DNA from: CAG-791 sp964386925
GTDB lineage: Bacteria > Bacillota > Clostridia > Lachnospirales > Lachnospiraceae
Length of the DNA: 39,244 nucleotides
Assembly (NCBI GenBank): GCA_964386925.1
Contig: CAYLUU010000007.1
Coordinates: forward strand, 1-39,244
Reading direction: 5' to 3'
Shown here: positions 1-8,515 of the stretch, one piece after another
Layout of the letters: the number at the start of each line of letters is the position of its first letter
Position numbering within the stretch: position 1 is the first letter of the stretch
The notes under the pieces: generated by a model
The model's database searches: none
What the model saw: only the letters and a program-made list of their open reading frames with translations
Told to the model about the DNA's origin: nothing
Translations under genes and position numbers: made by a program

Positions 1-630
1 GGCAAATCCACCTTCCTGAAGACCCTGAACCGCATGAACGACCTGGAAGAGGGCGTACGGATTGAAGGCAGTGTTAAGCTGGACGGCGTGGATATCAACA
101 AGGATATGGATGCCATTGAGCTGAGAAAGCGTGTCGGCATGGTATTCCAGCAGCCGAATCCGTTCCCGAAGAGCGTATATGAGAACGTAGCATATGGTCC
201 CCGCATCAACGGAATTCACAAAAAATCAGAGCTGGACGAAATTGTAGAGCGCAGTCTTCGTCAGGCGGCCATCTGGGATGAGCTGAAGGATCGTCTTCAC
301 AAGAGCGCCATCGGCCTGTCCGGTGGACAGCAGCAGAGACTCTGCATTGCTAGAACACTGGCAGTGGAGCCGGAGGTTATCCTGATGGATGAGCCTACCT
401 CGGCGCTGGATCCGATTTCGACATCCAAGATTGAGGATCTTGCTATCGAACTGAAGCAGAATTATACGATTGTAATCGTTACGCACAACATGCAGCAGGC
501 CAGCCGTATCTCGGACAACACGGCGTTCTTCCTGCTGGGCGAGCTGGTTGAATACAACAAGACGCAAAAGCTGTTCTCGATCCCGGCGGATAAGAGAACC
601 GAGGATTATATTACCGGACGTTTCGGTTGA
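1..630 (+). CDS. pstB: Phosphate ABC transporter ATP-binding protein PstB (5' truncated)
   Basis: ATPase subunit of the high-affinity PstSCAB phosphate importer, on the cytoplasmic face of the membrane. The reading frame is open from base 1, so the gene starts outside the window and about 40 residues are missing. The first visible residues, GKST, are the end of the Walker A loop. In order there follow a Q-loop (VFQQPNPFPKSVYENV, typical of PstB), the ABC signature LSGGQQQR, Walker B ILMDEPTSALDP and the H-loop VTHNMQQA. The C-terminal end (EDYITGRFG) is the usual PstB ending. phoU lies 184 bp downstream, as is common for pst operons, and two hairpins sit in the gap. Identity is clear; only the N-terminus is unseen. 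Confidence 0.97.
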   Translation, partial: GKSTFLKTLNRMNDLEEGVRIEGSVKLDGVDINKDMDAIELRKRVGMVFQQPNPFPKSVYENVAYGPRINGIHKKSELDEIVERSLRQAAIWDELKDRLHKSAIGLSGGQQQRLCIARTLAVEPEVILMDEPTSALDPISTSKIEDLAIELKQNYTIVIVTHNMQQASRISDNTAFFLLGELVEYNKTQKLFSIPADKRTEDYITGRFG

Positions 631-648
631 TAACGAGGGAATGCCGGA

Positions 649-759
649 CAGAAAATCCTTCGGTGATTTTCTGCATCGGACGATTATGTGATACCGGGGG
701 CCAAAGAACCCAAACTCCGATGAGAGATTGTGATTGTTAGGAGTTGTGACCTTGGCCCC
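649..759 (+). other. Structured spacer between pstB and phoU
   Basis: Two successive foldable segments lie between pstB and phoU. The first is a perfect 9-bp hairpin, CAGAAAATC (649-657) with GATTTTCTG (665-673). The second is nested: GGGGCCAA (697-704) pairs with TTGGCCCC (752-759), and AACTCC (713-718) inside it pairs with GGAGTT (740-745). Neither is followed by a T-run, so these do not look like simple terminators. They could be mRNA-processing or stability elements that set different PstB and PhoU levels. The pairing is seen directly; the function is inference. Confidence 0.45.
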
Positions 760-814
760 AACATCATTTATGTTGCCTGTTGCGTGGAGCATATGACAGG
801 AGATGGAGGCAAGC

Positions 815-1492
815 GTGAGAAATCGTTTTGATTCGCAGCTGCAGCAGCTGAACAAAATGCTGATTCACATGGGCGAGTTGTGCTCGATCGCAATTGAGAA
901 TGCGACAAAAGCACTGCAGGATGGTAATATAGACATGGCCAATGAGGTTATGTTGGCAGATGCAGAGATTGATCATGAGGAACGCGAGATTGAGCGTCTG
1001 TGCCTGACTCTTCTCCTGCAGCAGCAGCCGGTGGCACGAGATCTGCGTCAGATCTCGGCTGCATTGAAGATGATTACGGATATGGAACGTATCGGCGATC
1101 AGGCCTCAGATATCGCAGAAATCGTAGTCAGCGCCAAGATGTCGGAGACGACTGATTTCCCCAAGATTGTGGAAATGAGCGTTGCGGCAAGCCATATGGT
1201 TGAGAACAGCATCAAAGCCTTTGTGGACAAAAATCTGGAGCTGGCCAGCCAGGTAGAGGCAAGCGATGACGTTGTGGACATGATGTTCGATTCTGTAAAG
1301 ACACAGCTGATTGATTACATCGGCGAGAATCAGGGACATGCGGCACACAAGGCAATCGATCTGATCATGATTGCAAAGTATCTGGAACGTATCGGAGATC
1401 ATGCAACCAATCTGGCAGAATGGGTAACGTTCTCCATTACCGGAGTGCATGAAGCAAAGCTGGATACCAAGCTTCCTGCCGAGAAGGAATAA
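815..1492 (+). CDS. phoU: Phosphate-signalling regulator PhoU
   Basis: PhoU couples the Pst transporter to the PhoR kinase and represses the Pho response when phosphate is plentiful. The protein has the two tandem three-helix PhoU repeats, each with its metal-binding E/D-rich helix: MERIGDQASDIAE in the first and LERIGDHATNLAEWV in the second. I chose the GTG at 815, giving MRNRFDSQLQQLN, the normal PhoU N-terminus. GGAGG at 805-809 stands 5 nt before it, whereas the ATG at 803 would have its Shine-Dalgarno only 1-2 nt away. The length (225 aa) is standard. It lies between pstB and the response regulator, in keeping with its role. Confidence 0.95.
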   Translation: MRNRFDSQLQQLNKMLIHMGELCSIAIENATKALQDGNIDMANEVMLADAEIDHEEREIERLCLTLLLQQQPVARDLRQISAALKMITDMERIGDQASDIAEIVVSAKMSETTDFPKIVEMSVAASHMVENSIKAFVDKNLELASQVEASDDVVDMMFDSVKTQLIDYIGENQGHAAHKAIDLIMIAKYLERIGDHATNLAEWVTFSITGVHEAKLDTKLPAEKE

Positions 1493-1513
1493 TTATTACG
1501 GGGGAAGCCGTGA

Positions 1514-1536
1514 GCGGGCGGCAGCAGACCGCCCGG
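1514..1536 (+). other. GC-rich hairpin upstream of the response regulator
   Basis: CGGGCGG and CCGCCCG form a 7-bp GC stem over a 7-nt loop, just after the phoU stop codon and before the ATG at 1555. There is no T-run. If translation started at the GTG at 1510, which has a GGGGGAAG ribosome site in front, the hairpin would be coding. With the ATG at 1555 it is in the leader and could affect ribosome access. Confidence 0.4.
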
Positions 1537-1554
1537 TATAAGAGTGAGAATAAA

Positions 1555-2229
1555 ATGATCTACTGTGTAGAGGATGATGAGAACATCCGCGATTTGATTG
1601 TATATACGCTGGAGAATACGGGATTTCAGGCGAAGGGGTTTGAAGATGGCAAGAGTTTCAAAGAGGCTCTTCGGGAAACAAAGCCGGAACTGATCCTTTT
1701 GGATGTGATGCTGCCGGGAGAGGATGGCATTTCACTGCTCAAGGGGGTTCGCGCGGGCAGTGAAACGGCACACATTCCGGTGATTATGGCAACCGCAAAG
1801 GGTGCGGAATTTGACAAGGTAAAGGCACTGGATCTCGGCGCAGATGACTATGTGACTAAGCCTTTCGGGATGATGGAGCTGGTGAGCCGTATCAAAGCGG
1901 TTCTTCGACGCAGTGGCAGTGCTGAGGCCTACGATGAGGATATCCTGGCACTCGGCGAAATCGCGATGAATGTGAAAAAGCATCAGGTGACGGTTGCTGG
2001 TGAGGCAGTAGCACTGACCTTAAAGGAGTATGAGCTTCTCAAAAAGCTTATGATGAATTCAGAGGTGGTTCTGACCAGAGATCAGCTGCTCGAGGATGTC
2101 TGGGGGTATGATTTCGACGGAGAAACCAGAACCGTGGACGTTCATGTGAGGACACTGCGTCAGAAGCTTGGCACTGCAGGCGAACGGATTGAAACGGTTC
2201 GCGGTGTCGGATATCGGATTCGGGGATAG
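1555..2229 (+). CDS. phoB: Phosphate response regulator, OmpR/PhoB family
   Basis: DNA-binding response regulator that would bind the Pho boxes in this window. The receiver domain starts at MIYCVEDDENIRDL; the acidic pocket is D6/D7, the phosphoacceptor is D50 in LLLDVMLPGEDG, and the lysine is in the YVTKPFGMMEL segment. The C-terminal winged-helix domain includes TLKEYELLKKLM, WGYDFDGETRTVDVH and RTLRQKL. The ATG at 1555 matches the family N-terminus, but its ribosome site is weak. The GTG at 1510, in frame with a better GGGGGAAG site, would add 15 residues and remains possible. The partner kinase begins 1 bp after this stop, so the two are translationally coupled. Clostridial naming varies between PhoB and PhoP. 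Confidence 0.92.
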   Translation: MIYCVEDDENIRDLIVYTLENTGFQAKGFEDGKSFKEALRETKPELILLDVMLPGEDGISLLKGVRAGSETAHIPVIMATAKGAEFDKVKALDLGADDYVTKPFGMMELVSRIKAVLRRSGSAEAYDEDILALGEIAMNVKKHQVTVAGEAVALTLKEYELLKKLMMNSEVVLTRDQLLEDVWGYDFDGETRTVDVHVRTLRQKLGTAGERIETVRGVGYRIRG

Positions 2230-2230
2230 T

Positions 2231-3574
2231 ATGCGCAGAAGAATTCAGAAGAGCATGTTCCTGGTAATCGGCGTGACGCTGGCAATTGCCTATGCGATCA
2301 CGCTTTTGTTCGTCTATGCCAGAATTCGTTCGCTGGCCCAGGAAAGCATTGAACGTGTTGCCGAGTACACCGCTGCCGCAGTGAACATTGCGGGGGAGAC
2401 CTATCTGCAGAAGCTCGATGATGTGGAGAAAAATACTCGAATCACATTGATCAATGCAGAAGGAACGGTGATGTACGATTCTGTGCAGGATGAGTATACA
2501 CTGGAAAATCACAAGAGCCGCCCGGAGGTAAAGGATGCGCTGAAAAAAGGAATCGGCCGGGATGTGCGCCGCTCCGATACCGTGGGGCAGGACATGTTCT
2601 ATTGTGCGGTTTTGCTGGAGGACGGAAATGTGCTGCGCGTGTCGATGGCAGTTCGTAGTGCAACCAATACAGCGTTGGCATTGCTGCCGGTGATGGGATT
2701 GATTGCTGTCGTGATGCTGACTCTGGCCTATGTGGTCGCCAAGCGTCAGGCAAGAGCGTTGGTCCAGCCGATCAATGAGCTGAACCTGGATCGACCGTTG
2801 GACAATGATGTCTATGAGGAATTGCATCCGTTGCTGCAGCGTATTGAAGACTCCAACCGGACCAAAAATGTGGTGGCAGAAATGCGTAAGGAGTTTTCGG
2901 CAAATGTATCTCATGAGCTGAAAACACCGCTGACATCCATTTCAGGATATGCAGAAATTATGCGTGACGGATTGGTGAAAAGCGGTGATGTGCCGAAATT
3001 TTCGGATCGAATCTATAAAGAGGCACAACGCATGCTGACGCTGATTGATGACATCATTCAGCTCTCACGGCTGGACGAGGGCAGGCTGGGACAATCCGAG
3101 GAATTGGTGGATCTCTTTGAGATGTCACATGATATTGTCAGCCGTCTGGGAGCAAAGGCGTCCGATTGCGGCGTTCATGTAGAACTGTCCGGAGAATCCT
3201 GCAGCATTTATGGGGTTCGAAGGCTTCTGGATGAAATGATCTATAACATCACGGAGAACGCGATTAAATACAATCGCAGAGGAGGACGGGTTGACATCTG
3301 GGTTGGAAAGCTGATGAATACCCCGGAGGTTATCGTTACAGATAATGGAATTGGAATTGCAAAGGATCAGCAGGAACGTATCTTTGAGCGATTTTACCGC
3401 GTAGATAAGAGCCGCTCCAAGGAAACCGGGGGAACCGGACTTGGCTTATCTATTGTAAAGCATGGCGCAGAACTGTCGCATGCGGATATAAAGGTGACCT
3501 CTGAATTGGGGAGAGGAACCAAGATGGAGCTGGTGTTCCATCCGAAGGTACAGGAGAGCAGTCAATCAAAATAA
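2231..3574 (+). CDS. phoR: Phosphate sensor histidine kinase PhoR
   Basis: Membrane sensor kinase paired with the preceding regulator. The ATG at 2231 comes 1 bp after the regulator stop, with GGGGAT in front, and gives MRRRIQKSMFLVIG. A first membrane helix covers about residues 8-30, an extracytoplasmic domain of roughly 120 residues follows, and a second helix lies near residues 152-176 (ALLPVMGLIAVVMLTLAYVV). The kinase core has the H-box FSANVSHELKTPLTS with phosphorylated H228, the N-box NITENAIKYN, and G-boxes VTDNGIGIA and GGTGLGLSIVKHG. I recognise no PAS domain, which agrees with sensing through PstB/PhoU rather than by direct ligand binding. The stop is followed by a strong terminator. 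Confidence 0.93.
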   Translation: MRRRIQKSMFLVIGVTLAIAYAITLLFVYARIRSLAQESIERVAEYTAAAVNIAGETYLQKLDDVEKNTRITLINAEGTVMYDSVQDEYTLENHKSRPEVKDALKKGIGRDVRRSDTVGQDMFYCAVLLEDGNVLRVSMAVRSATNTALALLPVMGLIAVVMLTLAYVVAKRQARALVQPINELNLDRPLDNDVYEELHPLLQRIEDSNRTKNVVAEMRKEFSANVSHELKTPLTSISGYAEIMRDGLVKSGDVPKFSDRIYKEAQRMLTLIDDIIQLSRLDEGRLGQSEELVDLFEMSHDIVSRLGAKASDCGVHVELSGESCSIYGVRRLLDEMIYNITENAIKYNRRGGRVDIWVGKLMNTPEVIVTDNGIGIAKDQQERIFERFYRVDKSRSKETGGTGLGLSIVKHGAELSHADIKVTSELGRGTKMELVFHPKVQESSQSK

Positions 3575-3616
3575 ATGCGGTCAGTATGGACGAGTTAGTG
3601 CCTGTGACTGTTAAGA

Positions 3617-3653
3617 GAACGTAAGAGATTGTTGAAATCTCTTACGTTTCTTT
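3617..3653 (+). terminator. Terminator after phoR
   Basis: AACGTAAGAGATT (3618-3630) and AATCTCTTACGTT (3636-3648) form a perfect 13-bp stem with a 5-nt loop, followed by TTCTTT. It closes the pst-pho operon and insulates the Na+/Pi transporter promoter that starts immediately downstream. Confidence 0.85.
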
Positions 3654-3659
3654 ACGTAC

Positions 3660-3713
3660 TTTACAAAGATTTTACATAAATGCACTTTTAATTTTACATG
3701 GATTTAATATGAT
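3660..3713 (+). promoter_or_regulatory. Pho box and promoter of the first Na+/Pi transporter
   Basis: TTTACA occurs at 3660-3665, 3671-3676 and 3693-3698, so the starts are 11 and 22 bp apart, one repeat per DNA turn with one degenerate position near 3682. This is the layout of Gram-positive PhoP boxes (TT(A/T/C)ACA direct repeats with 4-6 bp spacers). The repeats end 9 bp before TATGAT (3708-3713), placing them over the -35 region on the coding strand, the activating arrangement. Transcription should begin near 3720. Confidence 0.75.
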
Positions 3714-3758
3714 AGCTTCGGAGTAGAAGGAAAACACGAGAAAAAGAGGAGAGATCAT

Positions 3759-5507
3759 ATGTCGGATCTTGCAACAACGTTATTTGGATTGCTCGGCGGT
3801 TTGGCGTTGTTTTTGTATGGTATGAACCAGATGAGCGAGTCTTTGCAGAAGGCTGCCGGTGAAAAAATGCGCAGCATTCTGGGATTTCTGACACGAAATT
3901 CGCTGATGGGGGCTTTGGCTGGTGCATTGGTGACGGCTGTTCTGCAGTCTTCGAGTGCAACAACGGTTATGGTAATCGGATTTGTCAGTGCAGGCCTTAT
4001 GGGACTGCCGCAGGCAATCTCCGTGATTTTTGGTGCCAACATCGGAACGACGATGACGGCGCAGCTCATTGCTTTTGATATCAGCGATTACATCTATCCC
4101 ATTCTGTTTATCGGTTTTATTGTTCAGTTTATCTCCAAGAATGAAAAGGTTAAAAACATTGCAATGGTTTTCTTCTCCTTTGGACTTCTTTTCGAAGGAA
4201 TTGAGATCATGTCTTCTGTGATGAAGCCGTTGGCCTCCAGTCCGATTTTTACGGAACTGATGGGAAAGGTGAGAGATGTGCCTGTGCTGGGCATTTTACT
4301 GGGACTGTGCATGACATTGGTGGTTCAGTCCTCCTCTGCTACCATTGCGGTTCTTCAGAGCTTTGCATCGCAGGCAGGGCCGGACGGAGTGACAAGTGTC
4401 ATTGGATTGACCGGTGCAATCCCGATTCTGCTGGGAGACAATATCGGAACGACCATTACAGCACTTCTTGCCTCTGTTGGACAGAGCAGGGATGCCAAAC
4501 GAACGGCAGTAGCACACAGCTGTTTCAATATCAGCGGCAGTATTGTATTTGCTTTTCTGATTCCCTGGTTTGCTAAATTCGTTCAGTTTATTTCTCCCAA
4601 GGGACCGGAGGTGGAGGTGATCTCCAGACAGATTGCAAATGCACATACCACCTTCAATGTAGTGTGCACTCTGATCTGGCTTCCTTTGATTGGGATCATG
4701 GTCAAGCTTGTATGTCGTATTGTTCCGGACCACCCGGTCATTGCGATTGCGGAATCCGGGAACAGTGAACCGAAATTCCTTGATTTGCGTATGGTATCTC
4801 AGCCGCAGGCTGCGCTGATTCTGGCTACAAAGGAAATTCGGCGCTGCATTGAGGATACGGCAGAGATTCTGGATGATATGCGCGTGACAGTTCTTGGTAC
4901 AAATGCAACGGGCGACGGTGCAGAGCTTGTGACAGTAGATGGAAGCTTTGAAGAAAAGTACAAAAACAGCAAGGCTGTGCAGAAGAGCGTCATGGATTAT
5001 ATTACAGAGCTCTTCTCAAGCGGTTCGCTGACGCCGGAACAGGCAGATCAGGCATCCGGCCTTATGGCCTTGGTCAGCAATGTGAATCGTATTACGGATC
5101 GATGCAGCGACATTGTGACGGATATTGCAAGGCTGGAAGGGGAAGGCAGAAAATTGTCTGAGGATGCCACCGCAGAGCTGGAAAAATGCTTCAATGCGGC
5201 AAGAAAACTGTACCGGCTTTCCACAATGCTGCTGCGGGAGAATGAAGAAAAGACGACAGACGCTGCTGCGGTAACCAAGGCCAAGAATAAGCTCCATAAG
5301 GCGGTGCGTCAGTTCAATAAGGCTCATTTGAGACGCGTTGAAAACGGAACATGTACCAAAGCTATGACGGAGGTTTATTCCGGGCTGCTGTATAATGTAG
5401 AACGTATTGCAGATAACTGTGTAGCTATCTCCGAAGAAATGCTGGAAGACGGAGAAGAGCTTCAGAGACTGACGGGGACAGAGTCGGTACAGCAGTTGAA
5501 TGTCTGA
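3759..5507 (+). CDS. Na+/phosphate cotransporter with PhoU-like C-terminal domain (first copy)
   Basis: Membrane protein of the Na/Pi-cotransporter II (NptA/YjbB) family, importing phosphate with sodium. The two inverted Na_Pi_cotrans repeats each carry a QSSS motif: Q63 in VLQSSSATTVMVIGF and Q190 in VVQSSSATIAVLQ. About eight hydrophobic segments fill residues 1-320. The remaining ~230 residues are helical and PhoU-like, with a second-repeat signature NVERIADNCVAISEEM, and probably regulate transport. It has its own Pho-box promoter and a terminator on each side, so it is monocistronic and probably induced by phosphate starvation. A paralogue lies at 35382. Confidence 0.93.
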   Translation: MSDLATTLFGLLGGLALFLYGMNQMSESLQKAAGEKMRSILGFLTRNSLMGALAGALVTAVLQSSSATTVMVIGFVSAGLMGLPQAISVIFGANIGTTMTAQLIAFDISDYIYPILFIGFIVQFISKNEKVKNIAMVFFSFGLLFEGIEIMSSVMKPLASSPIFTELMGKVRDVPVLGILLGLCMTLVVQSSSATIAVLQSFASQAGPDGVTSVIGLTGAIPILLGDNIGTTITALLASVGQSRDAKRTAVAHSCFNISGSIVFAFLIPWFAKFVQFISPKGPEVEVISRQIANAHTTFNVVCTLIWLPLIGIMVKLVCRIVPDHPVIAIAESGNSEPKFLDLRMVSQPQAALILATKEIRRCIEDTAEILDDMRVTVLGTNATGDGAELVTVDGSFEEKYKNSKAVQKSVMDYITELFSSGSLTPEQADQASGLMALVSNVNRITDRCSDIVTDIARLEGEGRKLSEDATAELEKCFNAARKLYRLSTMLLRENEEKTTDAAAVTKAKNKLHKAVRQFNKAHLRRVENGTCTKAMTEVYSGLLYNVERIADNCVAISEEMLEDGEELQRLTGTESVQQLNV

Positions 5508-5547
5508 ATATTGAAATGCGAGTGGTGAAAATACCAAAGTTGAATGG

Positions 5548-5586
5548 GAGAGGTTCCTGCCGAAAACGGTGGGACCTCTCTTTTTA
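5548..5586 (+). terminator. Terminator after the first Na+/Pi transporter
   Basis: GAGAGGTTCC (5548-5557) pairs with GGGACCTCTC (5571-5580), including one T-G pair, with a small inner stem, and TTTTT follows. This is a good intrinsic terminator. Confidence 0.88.
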
Positions 5587-5731
5587 TACGGGTATGGTGC
5601 TTTGAAAATGTGAAAATGTGAATAACTGCATTTCTTTTCTGAAACGCAATTGTAGATAGGTAACAAAAGTGAATATACCGTTTTTGTAAAGAATAATGAA
5701 AATGATCAGATGTGCAAAATAATTCACGAAA

Positions 5732-5764
5732 ATGATTGCGAATCATCGAAACGGGGGATAGTAT
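5732..5764 (+). promoter_or_regulatory. Candidate promoter with overlapping inverted repeat
   Basis: TTGCGA (5736-5741) and TAGTAT (5759-5764) are 17 bp apart, a good sigma-A spacing. The inverted repeat ATGATT-GCG-AATCAT (5732-5746) covers the -35 element and could be an operator. No gene follows. About 40 nt into the predicted transcript is a perfect AAGGAGG (5801-5807), but the next ATG is only 2 nt away and opens a 14-codon frame. GCTAT and ATAGC near 5768 and 5842 could close the transcript into a stem. Confidence 0.4.
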
Positions 5765-6410
5765 AAAGCTATCGAGTGAACCGGATAATCCGCATCGTAG
5801 AAGGAGGCGATGGAAAGGAATCCCGTTCGAACCCATATCTTTATAGCTACTTGATTTACTTAAGGCATCATTCAAAGGTTTCCATTATCTTTTGAAAACA
5901 GGTTGATCTTCCGACAGAAACATCTTCTCAGACAAGAAATCCGGTAATTATAGAAAACGAAAAATATATTCACAATTACACATGACAATTATCATTTCAT
6001 TTTGAGTGATATCTCGTCAAAGGTTCGAAAAGCGGGAATGGATGGGATCGGCATGGCGGAATCATGACACTATGTCGGATAGAATGAACACATGATATTT
6101 AGAATCGATGCTTTCTGAATTCCTCGAGAAGGGAAAGGCACATTGGGATGAATTCTCACGGACGAAAATCCTTCTGGCCGAGTCCCTGAATATCTGCAGA
6201 AGAGCCGCTGGGTACGGCGGTCTTTGTCTTACCATACGTATTTCTCCATATCTGCCCACAAGGCCGTAACGGCCGAACAGATGGTGCGGCAGTGCATGTC
6301 AGAAAGTGACGCAGGATTTTATTCCATAGGCCCCGTCATGGAATATGCGGCGCAATAGAATGCACTGCTGCGCCTATTTGCGTTCATAAGACATATCAGG
6401 GGATGTTTGG

Positions 6411-6416
6411 TATAAT
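6411..6416 (+). promoter_or_regulatory. -10 element of the GH18 gene promoter
   Basis: A perfect TATAAT preceded by TTTGG lies 53 bp before the GH18 start codon. The -35 region is poor. The leader would be about 45 nt and ends in AAGGAG, 5 nt before the ATG. Confidence 0.55.
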
Positions 6417-6468
6417 GTATATATTTGTTTACCACCAGGTCGAAGGTTCGCGAATGCAAGGAGAATAA

Positions 6469-8502
6469 ATGGCTTCCAGATACGATGATTACGACTATGA
6501 TCGCCAAAGTGATGACTATGGATATCCGGACGGGGGATGGGACGATGGATCCGGGAATTACGACGAATACGGTTATGACGATCGATATTCTCACGAGTAT
6601 GACGACTTAGATGAGTATGAACGATATGATCGGCAGGATCTGGAATATGATCAGCCGGATGACTATGAGTATGGCATGAGAAAAGGCACAAAGCGCAGCG
6701 GACGGAAGGGAAAAGCCGCGGGGAAAAAGTCCTCCAGTCGCCAGAGAGTCGGAACACCAAGTCGGAAAAAGAAAAAGAAGAAAAAAGGCGGCTCGCCAAT
6801 TGTTGCAATTATTCTCCTGCTGGTAGTGCTGATGGGAGCATTTGGCGCGAAACTTTTTCTGGATCGGTATTCGTATTCCAAGGAGCAGGCAGATCTGGCA
6901 GAGCAGTTTGGCGTACAGGGAGAGGATGATATTCCGATTGTCTGGGGCAATGAACTTTCTGATGTGCATGCCAAACGCATCAATGGCGTCGATTACATGT
7001 CACTGGATGATGTGAAGAACAACCTGAACAGCCGGTTTTATTATGGAGTACAGAATGCATCGGACGAGACTGGGATGGTTCTGTATTGTATGCCGACCTA
7101 TAAGCTGATGACTGTAGTTGGAAGTCAGACAGTTACAGGCGATGATGGCAGCAGTCAGACGTTGGAATACGCCCCTGCAGTTCGTGTAGATGGAACGATA
7201 TATCTGGCCTTGAATTTCGTTAAACAGTACACCAATTTTGGGATGACAGCGTACGAGAACCCGAATCGCCTGCAGATCGATACCAATTGGGAAACGCAAA
7301 CCATTGCGACGATCAGCCATAAGACACAGATTCGCACTTCGGGAGGAATTAAGAGCCCGGTAGAAGAGCAGCTGGAGAAAAACGAGACGGTAACGGTGCT
7401 GGAGCAGATGGAGAACTGGTCCAAAGTGAAGTCGGCAGATTCTGTGATTGGTTACGTGGAGAACCGAAGGCTTTCCGACATCCGGTCGGAAGATCCGACC
7501 CCGGTGACCGATTACACGGAACCGGAATACACGCACCTTACAGTAGATGGCAAGATCAATATGGCCTTCCATAATGTATGGGGATCACAGGGAAATGTGA
7601 CCTTGACCTCTTACATGGAACAGACGAAAAGCGTGAACGTGATTGCACCTACCTGGTATTGGGTCAATGACGATAACGGCAACATGGATAAGGCGGCCAC
7701 GACAGAATATGTGACACAGGCACACAGTATGGGATGCCAGGTATGGGCTGTCGTAGACAATATCAATTCCAGCACATTGACAGACAATCATACCTTCCTG
7801 ACAACGCTGGATTCCAGAACGAATCTGATCAGTCAGCTGATACAGGAGGCCTCGACCTATGGCTTTGATGGAATCAACGTGGATTTTGAGCTGATCCCGG
7901 AAGAAAACGGAGAGGATTATATAGAGTTCATTCGCGAACTGTCGATTGCCTGCAGGAATGCTGGCGTGATTTTGTCGGTGGATAATTATCCGAGTTATGC
8001 CTTCAATTCACATTACCATCTGGATGAGCAGGCTAAATTCGTGGATTATGAAATTGTTATGGGCTATGATGAGCATTATGCAGGAAGCCAGGAGGCGGGA
8101 AGCGTTGCATCCATCAGCTATGTAACAGAAGGTATTCAGATGGCGCTGGATGCTGGTGTGGATAAGGATCGCCTGATTAATGCGGTTCCTTTCTATTCCC
8201 GCATATGGAAGACACAGAACGGATCGGTGTCTTCTGAGGCATATGGCATGCAGGATATTCAGGACTATATTACAAGCCATGGCATGACGCAGAACTGGGA
8301 CGCGACAACCGGACAAAATTATGCAGAGATGACAGATGCCGATGGCACTCTGGTACAAATCTGGGTGGAGGATGCTCAGTCGATTCAGCAGAAGCTGGAT
8401 GTGATGCAGAGCTACGGCATCAAGGGCGTTGCAGAGTGGAAGCTGCAGTATGAAACAGCGGATGTGTGGGATGTAATATCCAATTATGTAACATCTGAGT
8501 AA
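6469..8502 (+). CDS. Membrane-anchored GH18-family glycosidase (YaaH-like) with Asp/Tyr-rich cytoplasmic tail
   Basis: Predicted cell-wall or spore-cortex hydrolase of glycoside hydrolase family 18. Order of parts: residues 1-70 rich in Asp and Tyr; a very basic stretch (about 71-107) with a run of seven lysines; one membrane helix (about 110-128); a copper-amine-oxidase-N-like or similar beta domain (about 145-270); an SH3b-like domain (about 275-335); and the GH18 barrel (about 360-675). The catalytic motif is DGINVDFE, with D472 and proton donor E474; Asn for the middle Asp is common in the YaaH/SleL group. The basic region before the helix predicts an inside N-terminus with the enzyme outside. 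AAGGAG supports the start. The tail is unusual and I do not know its role. Confidence 0.85.
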   Translation: MASRYDDYDYDRQSDDYGYPDGGWDDGSGNYDEYGYDDRYSHEYDDLDEYERYDRQDLEYDQPDDYEYGMRKGTKRSGRKGKAAGKKSSSRQRVGTPSRKKKKKKKGGSPIVAIILLLVVLMGAFGAKLFLDRYSYSKEQADLAEQFGVQGEDDIPIVWGNELSDVHAKRINGVDYMSLDDVKNNLNSRFYYGVQNASDETGMVLYCMPTYKLMTVVGSQTVTGDDGSSQTLEYAPAVRVDGTIYLALNFVKQYTNFGMTAYENPNRLQIDTNWETQTIATISHKTQIRTSGGIKSPVEEQLEKNETVTVLEQMENWSKVKSADSVIGYVENRRLSDIRSEDPTPVTDYTEPEYTHLTVDGKINMAFHNVWGSQGNVTLTSYMEQTKSVNVIAPTWYWVNDDNGNMDKAATTEYVTQAHSMGCQVWAVVDNINSSTLTDNHTFLTTLDSRTNLISQLIQEASTYGFDGINVDFELIPEENGEDYIEFIRELSIACRNAGVILSVDNYPSYAFNSHYHLDEQAKFVDYEIVMGYDEHYAGSQEAGSVASISYVTEGIQMALDAGVDKDRLINAVPFYSRIWKTQNGSVSSEAYGMQDIQDYITSHGMTQNWDATTGQNYAEMTDADGTLVQIWVEDAQSIQQKLDVMQSYGIKGVAEWKLQYETADVWDVISNYVTSE

Positions 8503-8515
8503 GAAGGTGATAGAA

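Larger units (their letters stand above)
5587..6468. other. Long non-coding stretch of about 880 bp
   Basis: No credible gene is visible on either strand: the open frames are short, lack family signatures and have no convincing ribosome sites. It does contain a candidate promoter with an inverted repeat (5732-5764), an AT-rich part (about 5640-5720 and 5880-6010), and three hairpins further on: CCGC/GCGG at about 6206-6220, the perfect GGCCG-TAA-CGGCC (6262-6274), and GGCGCA/TGCGCC (about 6349-6374). It ends with the GH18 promoter. It could hold a small RNA; I matched it to no known RNA family. Confidence 0.5.

Noticed and set aside
5820..5842. GTTCGAACCC resembling a tRNA T-loop
   Set aside because: No 5-bp T-stem, anticodon arm, D-arm or acceptor stem can be formed around it.
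5810..5854. 14-codon open frame after a perfect AAGGAGG
   Set aside because: Only 2 nt separate the Shine-Dalgarno from the ATG and the peptide has no features; kept only as part of the non-coding observation.
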